From: Channa striata | Lineage: Eukaryota; Chordata; Actinopteri; Anabantiformes; Channidae | Direction: 5' to 3' | Length of the DNA: 64,000 nucleotides | NCBI GenBank assembly: GCA_033026295.1 | Contig: CM065185.1 | Coordinates: 6,634,001-6,698,000, forward strand | In this document: positions 13,531 to 24,293 of the stretch, piece by piece | Numbering within the stretch: the first letter of the stretch is position 1 | Layout: each line of letters starts with the position of its first letter | The notes under the pieces: generated by a model | Seen by the model: the letters and a program-made list of their open reading frames with translations, nothing else | What the model was told of the DNA's origin: nothing | Database searches by the model: none | Program-made: the position numbers and the translations under genes

Positions 13531-15830
13531 AACATTTCCGGAAGGTTGTTTTCAAAATAAAACAAAGCTGGTCGTTTATGTTGAATAATGTCGAGTAAAA
13601 GCACCAAAATAAGGCTACATTTATGCAGGATTGTTAAAAAAACGTATCTCAAAATATTCAGAATTTAAAGTAATCATAAAAGAGGTGGTCACAAAGCTTG
13701 AAAACTTGCTGGCTTTTATTTTGAAGAATTTACGCGACATTAACAGACATAATTTGGCTTTGCTTGGTAAACTTGACACGATAACGGAGAAAAAAATGCA
13801 AATGCAGATAGGTAGATGTGCGGATGCAGGGAGGGGATAAGTCCTGGAGTCATAAGAGGGTGAAAGATTTTAACAACCTACCAAAGGGTTCAAGGAGCGT
13901 GGGGATTTTTTTGGCTTTTGAAATGAATGATTTTAAATGTATGACTACGCCAAACTAATATTTGCTTGTCACTTGCTCATATCGTGATAATAAAAGACAA
14001 GGTCAGATTTAATCCATCCCACGTTACTAAACTACACTATATGTATTCAGATTGATTGCAGTAGAAGTCTGTTCTTCAGGTCGTTAGCCTCAGTTAGCCT
14101 GTACAAATTAGGCCACATTTGGGTAATGTGCTATTTTAATTAAGGAGCAAGATGAGCTGTGTTTTTGCATGTTATTACAGCAATGTTCCTTTCATAATCA
14201 AATGAAGCTGCTGCTACACTATGATGTTTTTCCAGCTGTATCCTCCTGACAAGTGCCTCCATACTATACTCCCCCTCACAGATTTGAGTCTTTCAGTTTT
14301 CACCCTGTGGCAGAATCACTGTGTTTTTTTTTTTCCCAACAGCCGTCTGTTCTTTAATTATTCCCCAATGCTTCTCTTCGGTTGGGTGTGGGTGTGTGTT
14401 CTGGGAATTAGAGAGAGGGGGCAGTCCTCAAGTGAGTTAAGAGGATAACAGTGATAGAACACACACAAACATAAACACATATTGTATGCATATCCAAACA
14501 CATGAAGGACTGCATTTACATGCATGCACACTCGCTTGTACACACATACTCCCAATTGGCTGTTTCCATGGGTAGTGGCAGCTAAGTCACACCAGAGCAG
14601 CGCCAGGGGAAGGATGATGTAACCCACATCTTTTGTCATTGTACTTCTGGTCAAGTCCTCACATAAGCCACGATTTATTACTTGGGATGGAACAAATAGA
14701 TCACCCTGGCATATTAAGGTATTACTTTGTTTTATAATTGATAATGTTAGTAGTTTATATTATCTATAATGTATTGAGTTTTGACTCCAGCAATCACAAT
14801 AAATTATGATTTTTAAAACATTCAGCACTTTATGATTAATAAAATAAAGTTATTTGTCAATTAGTTTATGAAGAGTTTGATTCATTGATTCAGGTATAGG
14901 ATCCTCACTGTGGTAACTACATTCAGTTTCTCCTCAATGTACATGAGTTAAAACATTTAGTTGAATCTATATGTGTAAGCATGAGAACATTAGGACATAA
15001 CATCTGGACATGGTTGTCACAACAGTCTTACTCTTACCCAGATTACATTCATGTTGTTGTTCTGTTGTATTACTCTTCTACAATCCAAACTAAGCATGTT
15101 GCTTCATCCCCAGGAAATGAATGTGGTTGCTGTTTTTAGGGTTTTTTTTGCACTAACTATGGGTTGGCAACACAAAGTATTGGGTTGACAACTTTGCTGG
15201 TATGAAGTGAAGTTATGAATGTTAACTGATGCAGATTGCAAAGTTGAATGAATAGCTTTTTAGCTGCAGATACAAGATTGTATTGGACTGATTGTTTCAT
15301 CACACACAACAACAGGCATGCATGCATACATTTTCTTTCTATCAACATTCATTGTTAGACTTAACACTGATATGTACAAGGTTTACTCATAAAAAAAAAA
15401 TTATCTTATGAATAACTTTTGTTAACATATCATTTAATTCTAATTGCTGAGCAGAGTTTGCTATGCTCTGTGGTTGTATATCAGTTTTCCCTGAAATGCC
15501 ATAGCACTTACTTGAACCTCAGCATTCTTTTAAAGTTGGTCTTGTTTCTGTGTGACAAAGCAGTTATTGGAAAAGCCATTTGGTGCAGCCATTTCGAAAC
15601 TAGTTGCCGGCTGCACTACAGACAGTCAATTAGCTTTTGACAAAGCTTCTCCTTTTCATCTGACAAGCAGTTAACAACAATGGACGGAAAGGTTACCAGG
15701 AGCGCGTAGGTGTGTGATGCTGCACCACTGTGAAGGTCAGCTTATTATTGGAGTAGGTTATGACATGATGTTGTCCTCACCCACACAGACAACGGAATAA
15801 ATTAAATCCCACACTTATGCTGTAATGCCA
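13531..15830. other. Intergenic region between divergent clstn2 and nmnat3
   Basis: This is the head-to-head spacer between the minus-strand clstn2 and plus-strand nmnat3 promoters. It is AT-rich, with CA/GT-rich stretches at about 14385-14400 and 14459-14550. I found no exon, RNA gene or clear transposon in it. Confidence 0.55.
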
Positions 15831-15879
15831 CGCTTCGGATGTAAATAATGCACGGTGGGAATGTGAAGCCTCCACCCTG

Positions 15880-16056
15880 CGGACTGTATTTCAGGACCGT
15901 GGAGAGCTCCGGCTCCGTGCGCGGACTTATCCTCTTTCACCAGGGGTCGCGCTTCAGCTGAGTTTTCTCTGCGGAACCATCGAGCAAAAGCTCATGAGAT
16001 GCACGGAGGGGAATCAGTGCGACACCCCCGCTGCACAACAACAGAGTGATAAGAAG
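15880..16056 (+). promoter_or_regulatory. nmnat3: nmnat3 promoter and non-coding exon 1 (candidate)
   Basis: A CG-richer patch stands out from AT-rich flanks and ends at a good 5' splice site, AAG|GTAATT at 16057. The first coding exon at 17779 starts after a CATTTCAG acceptor with 5' UTR sequence, so at least one upstream non-coding exon is required, and this patch is the best candidate. The start of transcription is unknown. Confidence 0.5.
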
Positions 16057-16859
16057 GTAATTCAATTGTGTCACTTGTTTAAAACGATACATTTTGTAAT
16101 TTGACAGGGTGAATACATTAGTCTTCATTTTCATCTACGCAATCATTTGAACGTGTGTTTGGTTAGTTAAACCGGTTAATGTTAGCTGCTTCCTCAATGT
16201 CAAGGTGGACAGGCTCGGTTTACTGCACTCTTTCGGCATTTTGACGCGTTACTCTAATTTTAATTGCCCTGTTCAAATATTCACACTGTGGTCTTCATAA
16301 TTAAATTACCGATATTAAAGTAAAAGACATCAGATGACGTGGACTTGTCACCTGTACAAGTCTTATGCCGTTTCCTACAGTCTTGGATATACAAACAATG
16401 TGAAAGCCGAGTAAATTCCGGAGCACTGATTAGATGCAAGATTAAATAATTATAATTAGATGTTACAGCATTTAGTTATTGTTGTAATAGATGGAAAAAG
16501 CAGAAAACAATACATCAGCAAGGGGAAACAAGGTGTATATTTAATAAGTTTCCACCTACATGGTTTTCTGGTTAGCGTTCTCTGTTCAGTCATGTTGTTT
16601 GATTTCCTATTTATAAAGGAAATGTCATTATTTTTAATGTAACCATTGATTTAACTGTTAATTCTTTTAGTAGATGACCAAAAGCACAAAATACAAAACC
16701 TTTTGGAAATCCTTGTATGAGATATTCCAATGTGCTGTTTACAAAGAAGCTGTTAAAACACAGAACTGGACTTACCCGGATAAATAAAACTGTCTTCTCC
16801 CTAACTTCATCTGCCAAATGACTTGTTGTAGGGTCCACCTTTGCAATCATCTGTGTGTG

Positions 16860-16972
16860 TGAGAGTGAAGGAGAATGGGTGAAATGTAAAAAAAAAAATA
16901 AATGCTTTAAAGCGCTTTGTCTAGTAAATTTAAAAAGGTGCTATATAGGTGCAGACAATTCACCCTTTAGTT
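16860..16972 (+). mobile_element. SINE 3' tail fragment
   Basis: The motifs taaagcgctttg and aaggtgctatataggtgca resemble the 3' tail of the tRNA-SINE family (compare gtaaagcgctatataagtgc at about 40820). The tRNA head is missing. It lies in the 5' UTR intron of nmnat3. Confidence 0.5.
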
Positions 16973-17812
16973 TAAAGTGAAATCTTTTACTGTTCAATGG
17001 GACAACAGCATTAGTGGCTGGTTAAACTAGCTCTCTCCTTAGATGAATGTACAACCTCGCACCCATCACCACTGTAGTTGGTCCCCTTCTTCAGTGTCTG
17101 GCTCTTGTAAAATGCTGCTACATTTATTCTTTATTCTGCATTTACATGTGTGCAAGTAATCCGGTTATGCACAGTTTTCTTGAAAATGTTTCTTGAAAAA
17201 TGTCCTAACTTTTAGCAAATGAGAAACCTTGTTTGTGTAAAAGGGCAATGGGAAAACATAATTTCCATAAGTTGATTTCTTCTCAAAAATGTCAGTTTCT
17301 CTGCCAGGTGAACATTTAACCAGGTTTAAATTTTAACTTTATCTGTGGTTTATTTGAGTGCATGTATGTGACAAAAACTGCAGAATAGAGTGGCTGAATG
17401 TAAAAACGTATAATGCAGAGCGATGCCTTCTGGCTTTTAAATAGAAGCCCCAATAAAACATTAACAAACACAAAGTGGCCTGTAGGGATCTAAATATCCA
17501 GCTTCTCATCATATATATTTAAAAATTCAAACAGTTTGTGCTGTGAAAAGGAGCTCCATTGTGTCTGTCGGCCTGTCTCTCACTGCACGGTCAATCTGCT
17601 GCTACATATAAAGCAAAAGTCGAAAAAGAGCTTCTTATGTCACTATGCAATTAAAATCTGTAATCCATGCTTCTGAAATAAGTCCGATCTGATGCCTGTA
17701 TACTTGGATTAGCAGTAACTAAGTTACTTACTGTAAGTGCATGTAAACCCAGTGAGTGTTGATGACTCTTCATTTCAGATTTGTGGATGAGGGTGTAAAG
17801 GGGGAAACCGAC

Positions 17813-20800
17813 ATGGCCACCCGTCGTGTGCCACTAATCTTGTTAGCCTGCGGCTCCTTTAATCCCATCACCAACCAGCACTTGAGGCTGTTTGAGCTGG
17901 CCAGAGACCACATGCACTGCACAGGTCAGATCCGGACATTTAGAAACACACTGTAGAATAGGACAGAGGGTGACTGTAAGAAAGCATTAATCATAGTAAA
18001 TGTTGACTCTTATGGTGTCATAGAAAAAGATACCAATCCTGTGCAAAGCTGCACTCACACTAATCCAAGGTGGGAAACTAGAGCAGGAAAATAAAAAAGT
18101 ATAATTGCAAAGGTTTCAGTACAAAACAGACTTTTAGGTCTTTTTATTTGTTAATAATCCTACATGAATTAGTCTACAAGCTACAAATTGTGCTGGAGTG
18201 TATTATATTATGATGTGGATCTAAAGTTTCAACCACGCTATTTAAATTGAATAATTGGGCCACAACATTAGAACCACCTCTTCTCATAATGCACACCATT
18301 ACACATAGTAGAGTTATCACCATTTTGACAGTTTCAACATAAACAGCATACATTTTTTATTAAACATTTAAAATTAAAAACAAGTACAATATATGATGTA
18401 GCTGTACAAGTAGTATTAAATTTAACTTCTAGAAATTCCTTCAAGTGCACTGCAAGTTGTGCAATTAAATATTTTTGTCTTCATTTCAAGATTTGGCATT
18501 CAAATATGCTCCTAGATTCATGTGTTTGTCTCAAAATAAAATGTGAATATAGTGCTTCATGTCTGCATGGTGTGAAAGATATAACTTGCTATACTTACTA
18601 TTTGCTAAGACACTTCAAGTCAATAATGATAACAGGGCTTTGTTTTTTAACTTTTAGTAGCATTGTTCTGCTCCCTAATGGCCAAAATATCAATAAATGT
18701 AGCTTTATAGTTCTCATTCCACATGAATTATATTCACAATGTAATATAGCAAAGCAAAAGAAAATTGTATGTTATTATTGAGAAATGTTCCAATAATCCT
18801 AATACCTGCCATTCTTTCAGATTCTGCTGAAACCTAAAATATACCCCAAAAAATGTGGGGTAGAAAAAAAGAATATATTCTAAAGCCAGAGCTGGCTTTT
18901 CTTCTTATATGGACGTCACTCAAGGCTTCGTGTCCTCACATGTGCTGGGCACAGCCTCCTTATATAAACACAAACCAATTAGATCTTAAAGCAGCTCTGA
19001 ATAACAATACTGGCCTGGTCCCGTGGTCAAATCAAGGAAGCTTTCTCAGTGTACGTTAATTTATAAATTTATTTTTTGAGCAGGACCAAAAATAATGCTC
19101 TTACAGCTTTCTATTTCACCTCCTATGACACAGCTTCTCACTAGTATAGAGTATAAGAAATTACTTTAAACTACAGGCAGGAGTTGGTTTTATTCCTCTG
19201 TAACCGAATGTTTTAAACCATTGGAATTAACGCCGTTTGCTTCTACATTCTTCCATCTAACTTTAATATTCAAACTTTTAGCACTTAAAATGAATCACAT
19301 CATACAAGCTATAAGTAATAATATAGTTTGACACATCGTCCCCCATTCTAAAAAGCTCAGTTTTTGCACATGTGGACAAATTTCAAACATCAGTATTGCG
19401 TAAATATTAATTTTAAATGAATTTCTGCATTGGCTGTCCTGACCCAGAAAAAACATTAATCTCTTCTTCTCCCCTTTAGGCCAGTACCAGGTGGTGGGTG
19501 GCATCATATCTCCAGTAAGTGATGGATATGGAAAGCAAGGCCTGGTATTGGCTAAGCACCGCATTGCTATGGCAAAGCTGGCACTGCAGAGCTCCAGCTG
19601 GGTCACAGTTGATGAATGGGAGAGCCAGCAGCCAGATTGGACGGAGACGGTGGTTACCTTGAGGTATAAAACAAGTTTACTGCTTCTTCAGAGTCAAACT
19701 GTCCTTATATCCCTGGGTGTAAGGTGGAGAACAGGGAAGACACTGAAAGGTTATACCAACCTTTGCTGTCACCTGTCAAAGCAACACAATATTATGCAGG
19801 TTGCTTATAACCGCGGTCAGTAATTCCCTGTCCATTCACTGAATAATTCAGACCACTTCGCTGATTAATCACTTCACCAGAATGCCATTTCTGCAGGATA
19901 CAGACAAATACTATTGGTGGGGGTGAACAGACATTGTGAAATTACATTTTAGTGACCACCAGTAGAGGTCACGGGGATGTTCTGTCCTTTGCTGCTCTTC
20001 AGCTGTCCTTCGTTAACACAGACTGTTAATGGAGTGTTGACGTTTTACTTAAATTATAGGTTCTAGTCTCAGGACTCTTGAATGCTGCAAGACTAGACTG
20101 GACCTGTGCAAGGCCTGTTTTTTTATGTGGTGGAATTAGGGGTACAGGCTGTTAAATTCATTGACCACACTAATGAATAAGTCAGTGGAGATGGTACAGG
20201 TGCAGAAGGCTGTCTGACATGAATATGGGGGAAGAGACGCGATCAGGGGTGCGTAAACGAAAAGATGTGAAGGCAGAGCTGAGTGTAGTGCAGAGCTATG
20301 CTGCGCAGAAATATGTAGTTAGTCTTTATCAAGATAAGGAATCAGCGTTCAAAGATAAAATGTATCGTATACCACATTTTACAACATGTTGCATATGTAT
20401 TTAAATTCAGTAAGTTGTAGTTGCTTATCGGTACATGTTTGGGCTCCTTTTAGAAAGGTTTCCCTCATTTTATTCACTTTTCCTGTTTCCACAAATCCCT
20501 CTGTAAGCCGTGTTTGTGCAACACATATGCAGATCAGGGCATGAAGTGGCCTCTTGTCCCAGGGCACTGAGACGCCATGAGCAGGCCACGTCACACATTA
20601 TCTCACTCCCAAATACACACATACACACTCACTCACACAAAAATACTGGAGCACCTTTAAGAAGCTTTACTTGAAAACAGTGAAAGGTTTTCATTCAACT
20701 TTACACTCTACTAAGCTGCACACAGCCCTTCAGCTAGTTGTCCTTATGAATTTTTAATTATTAAGCCTGCTAAAAATCCACTATCAAGCATAAATTGTTG

Positions 20801-22764
20801 CTCTTCTCTGATTTGTAAGACAATCAAGCCTTTCTCCAAAACTTTTAGAAGTAAATATCTGCTGCCAATGCTGTTCAATAAGCCTGTGTCAGGGGAGGAA
20901 ATACCTGTCCAAAATAAGATGGTTATGGAGCATATCTCCCTTAAAAAGTATGAAAAATGTTGCATACTGTAGCTTTAATACACTAAAACATCAATACAGA
21001 TGTTTTAGTGTAGAAAAAAAAGAAGGGTAAATACACACTTTTAGAAAAGAGACTCTGAATCACTGTCATACCTTTGGTTTTTGGGCAGGCATCATTATGG
21101 ACGTATTCTAAAGGAGTATGAGCAAAGCACAGGGATGTACAACGACTGCAGCGGAAAACCACTCCCCTCTCAAGTAAGACCCTTTGGATCTGTTCAGAAA
21201 CCTTTAGCCTCCTGACTGTTAATGTGGCACTGGCTGAGTTCTTCTCATTTGACCAGCACTGATCTGTCAGTCCACTGAAATATCTCCACCATGTGTGGAC
21301 TTTCCATATTATTTTGTACAGACATTCATAGTCTTCAGTGGATCTTTCTTACTTATCTTCGGTGACTCCCCGACTTATTATTTAGTGACACTAGCAGGTC
21401 AAAATGTTTTAATTAGCAAATGTTAGCCAACATGGTAAACATCAGCATGTCACATTGTTATTCTTAGCACCACGTTTCCATGCTGACTCAAGCATTCCTG
21501 TGCCCGAGGACAGCGTCACACACCCACTAACTTGGCTGTAGGATCATTGAAATCAGAGGCTCTGTAATATTTGTAATTTTCCGATGTGTAGAAAAGTGGT
21601 TGATGAAACTTTTTTTTTACATTTTTAACAAACCTTCTGACAGAGTTTGGTGAGGAATCTGCATTAATCCCACTCTGTGGTTTTGAGGTTTGGTTAAAGG
21701 GTATTAAGGCGTCGTTTTAATACTTTTAAGACTTGTATGTGTGTGTAAATGCTAAAAGGACAAAGGAGTGATTCACTGTGTTAGTGTCCCGGTGGTAGTT
21801 ATGTAATAAATATTTAAATATATATATTTTATATAGATTAATGGGTTATCTGTTGTTTATCAGGATCATTTATATAAAACACAACACTGTATTAAAAATT
21901 CAAGTTTTTTGAAAAAAATCCCCCAAATAAAAGAGAGAAAGGAATATAGAGAGAAATAGCCCTGAGATCTCATCAGAGAAGAAGTGGATAAATATGCATT
22001 TTGTTTGAAGAAACTGACATATTTACAAAGTCTAAGTCTTGGTGTTGTTTGATTTGTTTTAGCCTCCAGGATCATGAACTGAAAAGTCAGTTTTTCATGT
22101 TCTCCTTTTTTATCTGCATTCTCAAAATGAAAAACATTCACTCTCTGTTTCATTGATATTCACATCATCAGTGCTTACAGTTTTTGAAATTTGCTCCTCC
22201 TAGAAGCACTCTCAGAGGAGACAGGTTGGTCTGGTATTATTGTTTGCCTGCTACAGTCACATTTCAACATGCCACATTATAGTCTATATGAATATATTTC
22301 CTGTTATTTTATCGTCACTACAGTATCCGATTCAACCTGTCTTCTCAGGCCCCTCTCCCAAGCTCAAACTCCTGTGTGGAGCTGATTTCCTCCACACCTT
22401 TAAGATCCCTGGCCTGTGGCAGGACAACCACGTAGAGGAAATAGCAGGACGCTTCGGCATCGTCTGCATCAGTCGAGGCAGACTAGAGCCTGAGCGGGCC
22501 GTGCACGAGTCTGACATGCTCTCCTGCCACAGACACAACATTTTCCTGGTGCAGGAGTGGGTGCGGAATGAAACAAGTGCCACAGAGGTTCGCCGTGCTC
22601 TGAGACGGGGCCTAAGCGTGAAGTACCTCATCCCAGACTCTGTGATCGAATATATTCACCAGCACAACCTCTACACTGACGACAGCGAGAGGACAAATAA
22701 GGGCAAAGCGCTGAGGCCGCTCACCAAGCGGACACATCCGCCAGTGAAGAGCCTGGATGACTGA
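17813..22764 (+). CDS. nmnat3: Nicotinamide mononucleotide adenylyltransferase 3
   Basis: The enzyme joins NMN and ATP to make NAD+ and pyrophosphate. Coding exons are 17813-17924, 19480-19663, 21089-21173 and 22324-22764. All have GT-AG borders and compatible phases, giving 273 aa (human NMNAT3 has 252). The nucleotide-binding GSFNPIT motif is at residues 14-20. An LLCGAD block lies at about 143-148, and the second phosphate-binding motif TSATEVR at 211-217. The central loop is short and has neither the nuclear-localisation insert of NMNAT1 nor the cysteine-rich Golgi insert of NMNAT2, which with the neighbours points to NMNAT3. The start ATG is the first after an acceptor at 17778, so UTR is spliced upstream. 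At exon 4 the TTCTCAG 25 bases downstream is the wrong phase, so the TACAG at 22323 is chosen. No clear mitochondrial presequence is visible at the N-terminus. Confidence 0.95.
18250..18355 (+). repeat. Dispersed repeat, copy A
   Basis: The stretch starting ggccacaacattagaacc, followed after about 60 bases by atcaccattttgacagtttcaac, is clearly related to sequence at 59130-59280 in ap2m1. It lies in nmnat3 intron 2, counting the non-coding first exon. The family is unidentified. Confidence 0.55.
20979..21012. repeat. Perfect 14-bp inverted repeat (hairpin)
   Basis: TACACTAAAACATC at 20979-20992 is followed by a 6-nt loop and its exact reverse complement at 20999-21012, then an A-rich run. 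It ends 76 bases before nmnat3 exon 3 (21089), so it would sit just upstream of the 3' splice site in the pre-mRNA. Its role is unknown. Confidence 0.7.
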
Positions 22765-23083
22765 TGCAGCATTGAGCTGAACATGGGAGCACCTGAAGTG
22801 TGAATTTGGTCATAGGCCGGTACTTTTTCTTCAGGTAATGGAAGCTGTGCAGCAAGAGGCTCACACAACCTGTGAATGTCTGCAAACAAACATGCGTGGA
22901 GCTACACATTTTTGAGGACATCATGTCATTAAATTGGGAAACAACTACACAGTGTTATGTTGTCTTGTGAGCTTTAAACATGAAAGTTGCTAATAATGAA
23001 ACTTATCTTTGTGTTGGTGTTGGTTTGTCTGCTAAAACTGTACTTTTTCACATTGTGCACCATAAAAGGGTTTGATAGATTGT

Positions 23084-23089
23084 AATAAA
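23084..23089 (+). terminator. nmnat3: nmnat3 poly(A) signal
   Basis: A canonical AATAAA lies about 320 bases after the nmnat3 stop, followed by TG/T-rich sequence (tgttgtctgacttctgt) about 20 bases further on. The implied 3' UTR is about 340 nt. Confidence 0.6.
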
Positions 23090-23109
23090 TCCTGTAAATT
23101 TGGAGCAAT

Positions 23110-24290
23110 GTTGTCTGACTTCTGTCCCTCTAACATCACAGGTCATTCGTCAGAGATACCAGGGATAAAGTGTATAAATTTACAAAAATACACAATGTGG
23201 CTACTAATATTTTGACTGCTGGGGGTTGAGCAAAGTCTTGGAGCTGCCATTATAACATCTTTCATTCATCTTGGTGAAGACAAATAGTGCTATTCATTGT
23301 CTAATGTTAATATATATTCTAAACTATTAACAAGATGCTATTATCAATGAAGATGTGTATGACTTTCAAAAAGTGGCAGTATATTACTTTCTGTCAATGT
23401 CATTTTAATTTTCTAATAGAATTCTGCTGGAGAGACACTGAATTATGTCTAAAAATCCAAGATTGTAAGGCATGTAAAATGTAAACTGCATCCTGTTTTT
23501 AATTTTCATTCATATGAAGATGAATGTGGGTGTCTGTACTCAGCAGCAGTCTCCCAGCAGCAATTCATTTCATTCCGGATCTATTCAGTGTCCCCATTAT
23601 CATCCACACACTGTGTCTGTGAGGCCCATATTTTTTCCACCAAAGGATTTAAAGTAATCCTGACAGTTGCTCAGCTACCAGAGGTGTTTTCTCACTGAGA
23701 CCAATGGCTGAAACCACCACTGTGCAACTCATACTGACTGGCATCCTTTGAAACATTTGTATGTGTGTGCGTCTTTGTGTTCCACTCAGTAAAGAATTTA
23801 GACAGTGGGTTGGCTGCAGCTGGACCAAAAGAGAGATTATCAAATTAATTGAGTTATTTAGGCGAGACAAAAGATGTGACAGGCCTATTGTGAACCATCT
23901 AATTGTTCCACTTGGATCATTTTAATCTCAGGTGATTCTGCCTTTGTGCTGGGCTCTCATTCACAGCCTGATCAGTGTGTTAATAGACCTTTTTGTGCTT
24001 TGATGGTTAACTCATCTTACATAACATAAGCAGGGTGCAAATCAAAGCTGCCACATGTTGAATTCAACAAACTGTGGTCCTGTGCTGAGGGAGCAGACTC
24101 CAAAATGAAGCTCCGTGTGTATTCAGTCTGGACGTGGCATGTTCCCAGGGAAAGTGTGTGAGGGTTGAAGGGTTACACGGTGACGACTGGGACGGAACCC
24201 GACAGGTAATCGGATTAAAGTGGGTCTAGTTGAAATCAGGGCGTTTGACACCGGGCTGTGCACTCCATCGCAGGGAGCCCAGCAGCATCC
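23110..24290. other. Intergenic region and rbp1 upstream sequence
   Basis: This is the spacer between the nmnat3 poly(A) site and the rbp1 start. No exon or recognisable transposon was found. The last 200 bases become richer in CpG and should hold the rbp1 promoter and short 5' UTR. I see no convincing TATA box. Confidence 0.5.
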
Positions 24291-24293
24291 AAC

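Noticed and set aside
22348..22351. Alternative acceptor (TTCTCAG|GCCCC) for nmnat3 exon 4
   Set aside because: It would change the phase after exon 3 (which ends in phase 0) and destroy the LLCGAD block. The acceptor at 22323 keeps it.
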